Assembly (NCBI RefSeq): GCF_900116545.1
Contig: NZ_FPCK01000004.1
Location: forward strand, 62,001-126,000
Direction of reading: 5' to 3'
Origin: Devosia crocina
Lineage (GTDB): Bacteria; Pseudomonadota; Alphaproteobacteria; Rhizobiales; Devosiaceae
Length of the DNA: 64,000 nt
Positions 18,005-26,303 of the stretch are shown here, piece by piece. The notes below the pieces were generated by a model that was not told where the DNA came from, searched no databases, and was given only the letters and a program-made list of their open reading frames with translations. Both the position numbers and the translations under genes were made by a program. The first letter of the stretch is position 1, and each line of letters begins with the position of its first letter.

Positions 18005-19063
18005 TCAGGAATAGCGATAGGGGGCGCCTGCCAGCTCCATATCGGCGTTGTATTTTTTGATAATCTCTACCACGCGCGCACTGCGATCCGATTGCGAGGC
18101 GATCTGATCCCAGAAAGCGCGGGCATCTTCTTCCACACTCGCCCATTCGGCTGCGGGAATCGTGGTCAGTTCCAGGTTTCCTTCGATGCGGTAGCGCGCC
18201 TCGCCGGCCCAGTACCAGTGCTGGCGATAATAGTGCGAACTGTCGATCATCATGCGATAGAGCTGCTGAAGGTGCGGCGGCACCGCATTCCACTTGGCCG
18301 TGTTGACGAAATATGACCCCGCCCACGCCCCCGAGAGCGGATTGGTCAGGTAATATTTGAGCACATTGGCCCAACCCACGGTGTGCAGTTCGGTCGTGCC
18401 GCACCAGCAGATACCGTCGAGTTCGCCGGTCTGGAGCGCCGGCTCGACGTCTTCATAAGGCAGGGTCACCGGGATCACGCCATATTTGGACAGGAACTGC
18501 CCGGCGGTGGGGAAAGTGTAGACCCGCAAGCCATTGAGATCGGCCAGCGTGTTGATCGGCTTGGTGGTGCCGAAATTGCAGGGATCCCAGGCGCCGGTCG
18601 AGAGCCACGTCACATCCGGAATTTCGCTATAGGCCTCTTCCCAGATTTCCTTGAGCCCGCGCCAGTGCCAGAGCGCCGGCACATCGAGCGAATAGCGCGA
18701 GGCGAGCGGAAAATAGGCGCCGAACACCTTGACGTCGACGGGCGCTGCAGCGGAATCGTCGTCGCTCTGGGCCGCATCGATCGTGCCGGTCTGGACGGCG
18801 CGAAACAGTTCGCCATGCGGCACCAGCTGGTCGGCGGTATAAAGCTCGATCTCCATTTCGCCATTGGCGGCGGTGTTGAACCACTCGATGGCATTGCCCA
18901 CCACATGTTCGGCGAGCGCCGGCCCGGCATAGGTCTGTAGGCGCCAGCGGATCGGCGTCTGGGCCCGCACATGCGGCATGGCAAGGGTGGTGGCGCCGAG
19001 GGCTCCAGCCGTGGCAAGGCCTGCGCGCTTCAAGAAACTACGTTTATTCAAGATATCGGTCAA
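18005..19063 (-). CDS. dctP: TRAP transporter substrate-binding protein (DctP family)
   Basis: 352-residue periplasmic binding protein. The N-terminus has a Tat-like KRSFLKR motif (residues 7-13) followed by a hydrophobic segment and a probable cleavage after VRAQ. The mature part has the DctP features, including an arginine-containing LNGLRVYTF strand near residue 185 that in the family binds the substrate carboxylate. It delivers ligand to the DctQM membrane pair encoded upstream. Start TTG 19063 is supported by AGGGGA eight bases before it. It is placed after dctM and before the ligase gene, with a hairpin at its 3' end. Confidence 0.9.
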   Translation of the reverse strand: MTDILNKRSFLKRAGLATAGALGATTLAMPHVRAQTPIRWRLQTYAGPALAEHVVGNAIEWFNTAANGEMEIELYTADQLVPHGELFRAVQTGTIDAAQSDDDSAAAPVDVKVFGAYFPLASRYSLDVPALWHWRGLKEIWEEAYSEIPDVTWLSTGAWDPCNFGTTKPINTLADLNGLRVYTFPTAGQFLSKYGVIPVTLPYEDVEPALQTGELDGICWCGTTELHTVGWANVLKYYLTNPLSGAWAGSYFVNTAKWNAVPPHLQQLYRMMIDSSHYYRQHWYWAGEARYRIEGNLELTTIPAAEWASVEEDARAFWDQIASQSDRSARVVEIIKKYNADMELAGAPYRYS

Positions 19064-19180
19064 AGCTTGTTCCCCTGTGAAATCAGGCGCTCCGCCGGAG
19101 CGGGCGCGGCAAATAGTCGACGTCGGGCTAGCTTGGCTGGCGCCTCCCTTGCTTGTTGAGTTTCCCGCGCAAATTCATCG

Positions 19181-20506
19181 TCACGTCCCCCGATAAAGGC
19201 CAGGCAGCCAGAGCGCGATCTGCGGAAAGATCATCAGCAGCACCAGCGTCAGCACCATCAGCAGGATAAAGGGCGTGATCGAGCGATAGATATCGCCCAG
19301 GGTGACTTCTGGCGGCGCCATGGCGCGCATCAGAAACAGGTTATACCCGAAGGGCGGGGTGATATAGGCGATCTGGCAGGTGATCGTGTAGAGAATGCCG
19401 AACCAGACGAGGTCGAACCCGAGAAGGCGCACGAGCGGGATATAGAGCGGCGCCACGATCACCAGCATGGCCGTGTCATCGAGAAAAATGCCCATGACGA
19501 TGAAGCTGAGCAGCATCAGGATCAGGATGCCCCAGGGATCGAGGTCGAATGTGTTCAACAGCAGGTTCTCGATCGCCCGCACGGCCCCAAGTCCGTCATA
19601 GACCGAGGAGAAGCACAGGGCGCCCAGGATGATCCAGAGGAACATGCAGCTGATCAGCAGCGTCTGGCGCGATGTGGTTTCCAGCACGGCGCGGTTGAGC
19701 TTGCCCGAAAGGGCTGCGGCAATCGTGGCCAGCAGCGCCCCCACGGCGGAGCTTTCGGTCAGGCTCGTCGTGCCGGTGAGAAACAGCGTCATCATGATGG
19801 CGAAAACCGCCACCGGCATGATGCCTTCGCGCAGCAGCACGAGTTTCTCGCGCGGAGTGATTTCGGCCAGTTCCTCGGGCGAGATCGGCGGCCCCAATTC
19901 GGGCTGCACGCGGCAGCGGATATAGACATAGAGCCCGAAGATGGTGGCCATCAGCAGGCCCGGCACGATGCCGGCGAGCCAGAGTTCGGTGATCGGGGCG
20001 CGGGCGATCATGGCGAACAGCACCAGCACGACGCTCGGGGGAATGAGGATACCGAGCGTCGAGCCGCCCTGGATGACGCCGGTGACCATGATCTTGTCAT
20101 AGCCCCGGCGCAAAAGTTCGGGCAGCGCGATGCTCGCCCCGATCGCCATGCCGGCGACCGACAGGCCGTTGATGCAGGAGATCAGCACCATCAGCCCCAT
20201 CGTGCCCAGCGCCAGACCGCCGCGCACGGGGCCGAACCAGACATGAAACATGCGGTATAGATTGGAGGCGATGCCGCTCTCGCTCATCATGTAGCCCATG
20301 AAGACGAAAAAGGGCACGGTGATCAGCGGGTACCAGTTGAGCACCTGAAAGGCCTGGTTGAACGGCATTTCGGCCGATCCCTGCCCCCAGAGCCACAGCG
20401 CTGCCGCCGAGCCGACGAAGCCGATCACTCCGAAGACGCGCTGCCCGGTAAAGAGCAGCACCATCATGGTGGCGAACATGAAAAGGGTGATCAGCTCGGG
20501 CGTCAT
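19181..20506 (-). CDS. dctM: TRAP transporter large permease (DctM family)
   Basis: 441-residue membrane protein with about 12 hydrophobic segments, the size and pattern of DctM. Characteristic stretches include INGLSVAGMAIGASIALPELLRRGY (in two parts near residues 115-140) and the glycine-rich GSTLGILIPPSVV. It uses the sodium or proton gradient to move the ligand bound by DctP. ATG 20506 overlaps the dctQ stop by four bases (ATGA), so the two are translationally coupled. The 117-bp gap to dctP holds no gene. Confidence 0.93.
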   Translation of the reverse strand: MTPELITLFMFATMMVLLFTGQRVFGVIGFVGSAAALWLWGQGSAEMPFNQAFQVLNWYPLITVPFFVFMGYMMSESGIASNLYRMFHVWFGPVRGGLALGTMGLMVLISCINGLSVAGMAIGASIALPELLRRGYDKIMVTGVIQGGSTLGILIPPSVVLVLFAMIARAPITELWLAGIVPGLLMATIFGLYVYIRCRVQPELGPPISPEELAEITPREKLVLLREGIMPVAVFAIMMTLFLTGTTSLTESSAVGALLATIAAALSGKLNRAVLETTSRQTLLISCMFLWIILGALCFSSVYDGLGAVRAIENLLLNTFDLDPWGILILMLLSFIVMGIFLDDTAMLVIVAPLYIPLVRLLGFDLVWFGILYTITCQIAYITPPFGYNLFLMRAMAPPEVTLGDIYRSITPFILLMVLTLVLLMIFPQIALWLPGLYRGT

Positions 20507-21015
20507 GGGAGGGGCCTGCCTCTGGCCGCGGCCAGATCACGGAAAAACTGGGCGATCAGTTGCAAGAGCATCAGGAAGATGCCCACGGTCATGGCGAGCT
20601 TGACCGGCCAGAGCACGGGCGACCAGGCCGAATAATTGCGCTGATTGTACTGGATCGAATATTGCGTGCTCGAGATCGCGCCCCAGAGTAGGACGCCGAG
20701 AAAGAAGATGACGAACAGGATGGTGAAGGCATCGAGCACGGCCCGTCCCTGCTGGGGCAGCCGGGCATAAAAGAGATCCATGCGCACATGCGAATTGTGC
20801 TGCAGCGAATAGGCCCCGCCGAGCAGATAATAGGCGGACAACAGAAACTGGGTCATTTCAAGCGCCCAGTTGACCGGCACGCCGAACACCGCGCGCGACA
20901 CAGTCGAATAAAGCATGATGGCCGCCATCACGAAAAAGATCGCCATGGCAAAGCGCCCGACAAGGCGGTTGACGCTGTCCACACCCCTGACAAAGAGCAC
21001 TATCGGTTTCGGCAT
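20503..21015 (-). CDS. dctQ: TRAP transporter small permease (DctQ family)
   Basis: 170 residues with four hydrophobic segments and the DctQ-type NWALEMTQFLLSAYYLLGGA core. I took ATG 21015 (MPKPIVLFVRGVDSVN), which has AGGACG just upstream; the longer frame to 21141 overlaps the amidohydrolase gene and adds a non-membrane extension unlike the family. It partners DctM, whose start overlaps its stop. It follows the amidohydrolase gene by 37 bp, consistent with one operon. Confidence 0.9.
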   Translation of the reverse strand: MPKPIVLFVRGVDSVNRLVGRFAMAIFFVMAAIMLYSTVSRAVFGVPVNWALEMTQFLLSAYYLLGGAYSLQHNSHVRMDLFYARLPQQGRAVLDAFTILFVIFFLGVLLWGAISSTQYSIQYNQRNYSAWSPVLWPVKLAMTVGIFLMLLQLIAQFFRDLAAARGRPLP

Positions 21016-21052
21016 ATTGCGTCGTCCTGATGCTTTGTCATGGGGCCCTCCG

Positions 21053-21811
21053 CTATGGTCGCAAGTTGCGCCGGGCTTGCTCGAGGCTTCTGGCCAGGCG
21101 CTCACCCCAGAGGTTGACCCCGTCGGGGGCAAGGATTTCATCGTTGCGGATTTCGATCATAGTGGCGTCGAGCCCGCGCCCGTCGCCGTGCTTTTCAAGC
21201 GTCAGCGTGACCCCGTTGAGCGCGGCGTAGGGCTCGTTCCAACCGATATTGAGCGAGGGGTCGTCTGATGCCAGCGCCTCGCGCAGCGCCAGCGTGAACT
21301 TCTGATCCCGGCCATGGATGAGCCCGATCGGCCAGGGGCGCGCGATCCCGAGAAAGACCGGCGTATAGGAATGCATGCACACCACCACCGTTTCCCGCCC
21401 GGCATGCCGGCGCGATTCGAGCAGCATGTCGATCGCCCCATGATAGGGCCGGTGATAAAGCGCGATGCGCTCCTGGCGCTCGGCTTCCGAGAGGTTTTCG
21501 TTGGCCGGGATGCGCGTGCGTTCGGACAGGGTCCAGATCAGGTCTGGCGCGTCGAGCGCCCGGTTGCAGTCGATGATCAGCCGCGACACCGTGGATTCGA
21601 CCAGCGGCGCATCCAGCAGCATCGAAAGGCGGCGGCTGACCGCCAGCGCGCCGGGATCCCAGGCGATATGGCTCAGCCGCTCGACGGCGGAAAGCCCAAG
21701 ATCGCCATAGCGCTCGGGAATGCGATTGGAGGCATGGTCGCACAGGAGCACAAAGGGCGAATTGCCCCGCGCATTGGTGACCAGCACCGGTTTTTGCGCT
21801 TCCCCGTCCAT
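21053..21811 (-). CDS. N-formylglutamate amidohydrolase-family protein
   Basis: 252 residues of the FGase family. Visible motifs: LLCDHASNRIP near residue 22, HIAWDPGA near 48, a short HSYTPVF segment near 147 and the C-terminal EIRNDEI, which match zinc-binding and substrate-carboxylate regions of the family. The classical enzyme HutG hydrolyses N-formylglutamate in histidine breakdown, but no hut gene is nearby. Here it heads an operon with a TRAP transporter, a gamma-glutamyl ligase-like protein and two dehydrogenases, so it may hydrolyse a different glutamate amide. Start ATG 21811 with AGGGGG upstream. Divergent from an RpiR regulator. Confidence 0.85.
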   Translation of the reverse strand: MDGEAQKPVLVTNARGNSPFVLLCDHASNRIPERYGDLGLSAVERLSHIAWDPGALAVSRRLSMLLDAPLVESTVSRLIIDCNRALDAPDLIWTLSERTRIPANENLSEAERQERIALYHRPYHGAIDMLLESRRHAGRETVVVCMHSYTPVFLGIARPWPIGLIHGRDQKFTLALREALASDDPSLNIGWNEPYAALNGVTLTLEKHGDGRGLDATMIEIRNDEILAPDGVNLWGERLARSLEQARRNLRP

Positions 21812-21888
21812 AATCCCCCTAAACAGAACCGCTCAACTTCTGTAATAGGTGTTGCATAAAACCAAACTCTGTCAACATTGAAACAGCA

Positions 21889-21900
21889 GGTTCAGGAACC
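21889..21900. promoter_or_regulatory. Possible autoregulatory operator before the RpiR gene
   Basis: GGTTCAGGAACC is a 12-bp palindrome that includes the AGGA ribosome binding site of the RpiR gene at 21904, in the 92-bp region divergent from the amidohydrolase operon. Binding there could block both translation and transcription; purely a candidate. Confidence 0.25.
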
Positions 21901-21903
21901 CAA

Positions 21904-22737
21904 TTGGAGCGGAGGACGGTTGCAGCCCGCATCCACGATCTTGATCAGGCCCTGACCGCGGCGGGCCGGCGCGCGGCGCGTGGGCTGCTCGGAAACTACC
22001 CTCTCCTCGGTCTCGCTCCGGTGGCCGAATTTGCCGCGGCCGCCGGAGTAAGCGCTGCAACCATCGTGCGCTTTGTCGCCCAGCTCGGTTTCCGCTCCTA
22101 TCCCGATTTCCAGCGCGCGCTGCGCGAAGAGCTCGAAGAGCGTTCCAAATCTCCCCTGCAACGCGGTGCCTCGGCGCCAGAGACCGAAGGGGACGCAGCC
22201 TTTCTGGCCGCGTTTCTCATGCGTTCGGCGCGAACCCTGAACGAAACCGCTGCCCATATTCCCGCCGGCGAATTCGAAACCGTGTGCCGCCGCCTCAGCG
22301 AGCCCAAGCGCCAGTGCTATCTCGCCGGTGGCCGCTTCACCGATTTTCTGGCCGGCTATCTCGAGGCCCATCTCCGCCTCGTCCGCCCCGGCATTCGCCG
22401 GCTCGATGGCCGCCCCGCCACCAGCGCCGATCAACTGATCGACGTGCGGCCCGGCGATATCGCGGTGCTGTTCGATGTGCGCCGCTACGATCCCGCTCTG
22501 CTCGAAACCGCGCGCACCCTTGCACGGCGCAAGGCCCATATCGTCCTGATCACCGACGCATGGCTGAGCCCCATTTCGCGCCATGCCCGCTACTGCCTGC
22601 CCTGCCGCACCGAAACCGGCCGCACCTGGGACGCCAATACCGCGCTTCTGGCACTGGCCGAAGCCATCATCGCCCGTGTGACGGAGCTGAGCTGGGAAAC
22701 GGCAAAGGGCCGGATCGGCGCCCTCGAAGGCGACTAG
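21904..22737 (+). CDS. MurR/RpiR-family transcriptional regulator
   Basis: 277 residues. The N-terminal helix-turn-helix (about 30-75) contains VAEFAAAAGVSAATIVRFVAQLGF in two parts, typical of RpiR; the C-terminal half resembles a SIS domain (LAGGRFTDFLAGYL, DIAVLFDVRRYD), though the sugar-phosphate pocket is not obvious. The start is TTG 21904, six bases after AGGA. It is divergent from the FGase/TRAP/ligase operon and upstream of two TIM-barrel enzyme genes, so it probably controls one or both. Its effector is unknown. Confidence 0.82.
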   Translation: MERRTVAARIHDLDQALTAAGRRAARGLLGNYPLLGLAPVAEFAAAAGVSAATIVRFVAQLGFRSYPDFQRALREELEERSKSPLQRGASAPETEGDAAFLAAFLMRSARTLNETAAHIPAGEFETVCRRLSEPKRQCYLAGGRFTDFLAGYLEAHLRLVRPGIRRLDGRPATSADQLIDVRPGDIAVLFDVRRYDPALLETARTLARRKAHIVLITDAWLSPISRHARYCLPCRTETGRTWDANTALLALAEAIIARVTELSWETAKGRIGALEGD

Positions 22738-22824
22738 CGTTCCATTTCGGCTGCCGATAAGCCCGATTTCCGCTTCCCCGAACGGAACGCAGATGCATAC
22801 TCCGGCGCACAAGCGGAGTTCTTC

Positions 22825-23655
22825 ATGCGCCTTATCGATACCCACCTGCACCTGATCTATCCCGACCGCCTCTCCTATCCCTGGCTTGCCAACGCTCCGG
22901 CCATCAACAAGCCCTGGAGCGTCGAGGCTTACTGGGCCGAGGCAAAGCCGCTCGGGATCGAAGGCGCGCTTCACATGGAGGTCGATGTCGCCGAGGCTGA
23001 CATCGAGGGGGAAACCGGCTTCGTTCTGGGCCTGCCCGGCATCGTCGGTGCCATCGCTGCGTGCCGCCCGGAGCACCCCGACTTTCCCCAGCAGCTCGAA
23101 CGCCTCCTTGCGCTCGGCGAGGGTCGGATCAAGGGATTGCGCCGTATTCTGCACGAAGTGCCCGACGAGATCAGCCAGCCCGCGCTCTTTTCGGACAATC
23201 TCAAGCGCCTTGCCGAACACGGGCTCACCTTCGACCTGTGCCTGCGCGCCGATCAGCTGCACCTGGGCCTCGACCTCGCCCGCCGTGTTCCCGAGGTAAC
23301 CTTCGTGCTCGACCATTGCGGCAATCCCCCGATCAGCGGAGCCGGGCTCGACCCCTGGCGCGCCGAGCTCAAGAGCCTTGCCGCTCTCCCCAATCTGCGG
23401 GCGAAGATTTCCGGCATCGTCAATCACTGCGATGCCGGTTGGAACGCGGAAACGCTGCGCCCCTATGTCGAGCATGTGATTGCGTGCTTTGGCTGGGACC
23501 GCATCGTCTGGGGGTCCGACCATCCCGTGGTGACCCTCACCGGCTCCCTGACCAGTTGGGTCGAGGCCATCCGGCAGATCGTCGGAGCCGAAAGCCCGGA
23601 GAACCAGGCCAAGCTCTTCCATGCCAATGCCGAGCGCATCTATCGGCTCGCTTAG
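22825..23655 (+). CDS. Amidohydrolase-family TIM-barrel protein (PDC hydrolase-like)
   Basis: 276-residue metal-dependent hydrolase of the amidohydrolase_2 group. It begins with the metal-binding DTHLHL, contains LDHCGNPPISG near residue 165 and WGSDHPVV near 230, the usual ligand positions. Relatives include 2-pyrone-4,6-dicarboxylate hydrolase and L-fucono- or L-rhamnono-lactonases, so a lactone or cyclic acid is the likely substrate class. ATG 22825 follows GGAG by six bases. It lies 87 bp after the RpiR gene and 68 bp before a sugar isomerase-like gene; the three probably form an operon. Confidence 0.8.
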   Translation: MRLIDTHLHLIYPDRLSYPWLANAPAINKPWSVEAYWAEAKPLGIEGALHMEVDVAEADIEGETGFVLGLPGIVGAIAACRPEHPDFPQQLERLLALGEGRIKGLRRILHEVPDEISQPALFSDNLKRLAEHGLTFDLCLRADQLHLGLDLARRVPEVTFVLDHCGNPPISGAGLDPWRAELKSLAALPNLRAKISGIVNHCDAGWNAETLRPYVEHVIACFGWDRIVWGSDHPVVTLTGSLTSWVEAIRQIVGAESPENQAKLFHANAERIYRLA

Positions 23656-23723
23656 GCGTTCGTCTTGACACATGACAGCAGGGATAAAGCCCTGCTGCCG
23701 GATCTGAATTGGGGAGAAGACCT

Positions 23724-24554
23724 TTGGCTGAAAACGACCATCGCATCGCAGTGTCCACCTGGTCGCTGCACCGGCTCCTGGGCAGCACCTATCCGCACGA
23801 TCTGACGACGACAGCCATCGGACCTGGCGAAGAAACCTTTGGCGAGGGCGAAGAATCCCTTCTGGGCCTTCCCTCGGTTCTCGCCAATCACGGTTATCAC
23901 CGGCTCGAGATCGTTTCTTTTCACATGCGCAGCCGCGATCCGGTCTATCTCGGCGAATTGCGCGACCAGCTCGAGCGCGCCGAGGTGCGCCTCCAGACCC
24001 TGCTGATCGATGCCGGTGACATCACCCATCCCGAGCATGGCGTGCGCGACCAGGCCTGGATCGCCGGCTGGATCGATGTGGCAAATGCGCTTGGCGCTGA
24101 AAACGCCCGCGTCATCGCCGGCAAGCAGAAGCCGAGCCCAGAAACCATTGCCCGCTCCGTTTCCGCCCTGCGGCAACTGGCCGATGGCAATGCCGGCTCC
24201 TCGACGCGCATCGTCACCGAAAACTGGTTCGATCTGATTTCAACACCCGAAGCGGTCCATAGCGTGCTTGACCAGCTTGAAGGCCGGGTGGGCCTGCTTG
24301 CCGATTTCGGCAATTGGAACGGGGAAGGAAAATACGAGGATCTCGCCTCGATCTTAGGGCGGGCCGAACTCTGCCACGCCAAGGCCGGCTTTGCCGATGG
24401 CCGGCTTGACGAGGCCGATTACGGCGCCTGCATCGGCATTGCCGAAGACGCCGGTTATACCGGCCCCTATACCCTGATCTTCGATGCCGACCATCCCGGC
24501 GAGTGGTCGGGGCTTGCCGAGGAGCGCGACTTCATTCTCTCGCGCCTTGCTTGA
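23724..24554 (+). CDS. Sugar phosphate isomerase/epimerase-like TIM-barrel protein
   Basis: About 276 residues of the xylose isomerase-like TIM-barrel (AP endonuclease 2) superfamily: VSTWSLHRLLGSTYP at the first strand, LEIVSFHMRS, TENWFDLIS near 165, and GLLADFGNWNG with likely metal ligands. Members isomerise or epimerise sugars or keto acids. The frame is open from a TTG at 23709, but GGGGAGAAG immediately before the second TTG (23724) makes that the better start. It ends four bases before the convergent iron ABC ATPase gene. Probably co-transcribed with the lactonase-like gene upstream. Confidence 0.78.
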   Translation: MAENDHRIAVSTWSLHRLLGSTYPHDLTTTAIGPGEETFGEGEESLLGLPSVLANHGYHRLEIVSFHMRSRDPVYLGELRDQLERAEVRLQTLLIDAGDITHPEHGVRDQAWIAGWIDVANALGAENARVIAGKQKPSPETIARSVSALRQLADGNAGSSTRIVTENWFDLISTPEAVHSVLDQLEGRVGLLADFGNWNGEGKYEDLASILGRAELCHAKAGFADGRLDEADYGACIGIAEDAGYTGPYTLIFDADHPGEWSGLAEERDFILSRLA

Positions 24555-24558
24555 GCCT

Positions 24559-25317
24559 CTAGCCGTAGTAGACGCTGATCAGCTGTCCGCCGATCTCGTG
24601 GACCTTGATGTCCATTTCGTAGATCCCGGACAGCACATCGGGCCGGATCATCTGCTTGGCCGGGCCTTGCGCGGCGACCTTGCCATGCTTCATGGCCACG
24701 ATATGGTCCGAATACCAGGAGGCGAAATTGATGTCGTGCAGCACCAGCACGACCGTCTTGCCCAACTCGTCCGCCGCCTTGCGCAGGAGCCGCATCATGC
24801 CCATGGCATGTTTCATGTCGAGATTGTTGAGCGGCTCGTCGAGCAGCACATAATCGGTGTCCTGGCAAAGAACCATGGCAACGAAGGCCCGCTGGCGCTG
24901 CCCACCCGAAAGCTCGTCGAGAAACCGGCCTGAAAGCGCTGTCAGGTCGAGATAGCCGATGGCATTGGCGATATGGACCCGGTCATCGGCATTGAGCCGC
25001 CCCTTGGTATAGGGATAGCGCCCGAAGGAGACGAGATCCTCCACCGTCAGCCGCGCCGTCATGTGGTTGTCCTGGCGCAGGATCGAGAGCCGCCGCGCCA
25101 GGACATCGCCCGATGTTTTGGATACATCGAGCCCATCGATCGTCACCGTGCCGCGATCCATGCTCATCAGGCGGCTGACCATGGACAAAAGTGTCGACTT
25201 GCCCGCCCCATTGGGCCCGATGATCGAGGTGACCCCGCCCTTGGGCAGGGTCAGCGACACGCCGTCGACCACGCAGCTTGTGCCGTAGGATTTGGTGACC
25301 TCGGAAGTGATGATCAT
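24559..25317 (-). CDS. Iron-siderophore ABC transporter ATP-binding protein
   Basis: 252-residue ABC ATPase of the FepC/CeuD type. Walker A IIGPNGAGKSTLL (about 31-43), the signature [15 protein letters not shown], Walker B DYVLLDEPLNNLD, and the switch histidine in VLVLHDINFA. ATG 25317 overlaps the upstream permease stop as ATGA; the longer frame to 25476 lies inside the permease gene and is rejected. It powers the two FecCD-type permeases encoded upstream for import of a ferric chelate delivered by the binding protein at 27343. Confidence 0.9.
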   Translation of the reverse strand: MIITSEVTKSYGTSCVVDGVSLTLPKGGVTSIIGPNGAGKSTLLSMVSRLMSMDRGTVTIDGLDVSKTSGDVLARRLSILRQDNHMTARLTVEDLVSFGRYPYTKGRLNADDRVHIANAIGYLDLTALSGRFLDELSGGQRQRAFVAMVLCQDTDYVLLDEPLNNLDMKHAMGMMRLLRKAADELGKTVVLVLHDINFASWYSDHIVAMKHGKVAAQGPAKQMIRPDVLSGIYEMDIKVHEIGGQLISVYYG

Positions 25318-26303
25318 CGCGCAGCTCCACGCAGGACGAAGATGATGAAGACGAGCCCGCCCAAAAATTCGATGATGATCGAAAGGGCCGTGTTGAACGA
25401 GAACACCCGCTCGAGCAGCGTCTGCCCGCCCACAAGGCAGATGATCCCCATCAGCACCGCCGCCGGGATCACCCATCTATGCTTGCTGGTGCCCATCAGG
25501 AGATAGCCGAGGGTCGCAACCAGAAGGCCGAAGAAGGTGCGCGGACCCACAAGAGCAGTCGAAACCGACACCAGCACCGAAACGATGACCAGCAGGATCA
25601 CCACGGCCCGCTTGTGGTCGACACCCAGATTGACCGCGGTGGGCCGGCCGAGCGAGAGCACGTCGAGCACGTGCCACATGCGCCAGAGCACGAGCGACGC
25701 CAGCGCCACGATGGCATAGGAGACCCCAAGAAGGGTCGTGTCCACATCGTTGAAGCTGGCAAAAAGGGTATCCTGCAATACCTGGAACGCATTGGGATCG
25801 AGCATGCGCTGCATGAAATTGGAGAGGCTGCGGAAAAAAATTCCTAAGACGATCCCGACTAGGATCAGCAGGTAAAGGCTACGTTCGCTGCGCACGAAGA
25901 GCCAGTAAAACAACAGCCCCGAAAACCCCACCATCAGGACGAGCTGGATGGCGAAGGCGATATTGGGGTCCATCAGCGCCAGCATGTGCGCGCCGAGGAA
26001 ATAGGCGACCGCGGTCTGGATCAGGATGTAGAGCTGGTCAAAGCCCATGATCGAAGGCGTCAGGATGCGGTTGTTGGCGACCGTCTGAAACAGGACGGTT
26101 GAGACCGCGATCGAATAGGCGACAAGGATCAGCGCCAGAAGTTTCTTGCCGCGAAACGGCAGGATGAAGCTCCAGCTGCCCCGCGCCCCCAGCGTCATGA
26201 ACAAGACGATCGAGGCGAGCGCGAGCGCGCCCAGAACCAGCAGAACCAGCACCTGCCGGGACAGCCCGGCCCGGCGCTCCAGAGCAACCATCGCCTCAGC
26301 CAT
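25314..26303 (-). CDS. Iron chelate ABC transporter permease (FecCD family)
   Basis: 329-residue integral membrane protein with about nine hydrophobic segments, beginning at about residue 18. The core LTPSIMGFDQLYILIQT, GLGVDHKRAV-like (NLGVDHKRAVVIL) and VGPRTFFGLLVATLGYLLMGT stretches match FecCD permeases, in particular the CeuC subgroup. ATG 26303 has GGGGA seven bases upstream and overlaps the previous permease by eight bases, so the pair is coupled and likely forms a heterodimer channel. Confidence 0.88.
   Translation of the reverse strand: MAEAMVALERRAGLSRQVLVLLVLGALALASIVLFMTLGARGSWSFILPFRGKKLLALILVAYSIAVSTVLFQTVANNRILTPSIMGFDQLYILIQTAVAYFLGAHMLALMDPNIAFAIQLVLMVGFSGLLFYWLFVRSERSLYLLILVGIVLGIFFRSLSNFMQRMLDPNAFQVLQDTLFASFNDVDTTLLGVSYAIVALASLVLWRMWHVLDVLSLGRPTAVNLGVDHKRAVVILLVIVSVLVSVSTALVGPRTFFGLLVATLGYLLMGTSKHRWVIPAAVLMGIICLVGGQTLLERVFSFNTALSIIIEFLGGLVFIIFVLRGAAR

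Noticed and set aside
21053-21811. hutG of a histidine utilisation operon
   Set aside because: No hutH, hutU, hutI or hutC-like gene is nearby; the neighbours point to another glutamate amide.
21892-23673. 593-codon minus-strand frame opposite the RpiR and lactonase-like genes
   Set aside because: Spans two real plus-strand genes and their gap; composition is that of an antisense shadow.
24555-24558. Terminator between the isomerase-like gene and the iron ATPase gene
   Set aside because: The two stops are only four bases apart and no hairpin is visible, so termination must lie within the opposite genes or be factor-dependent.
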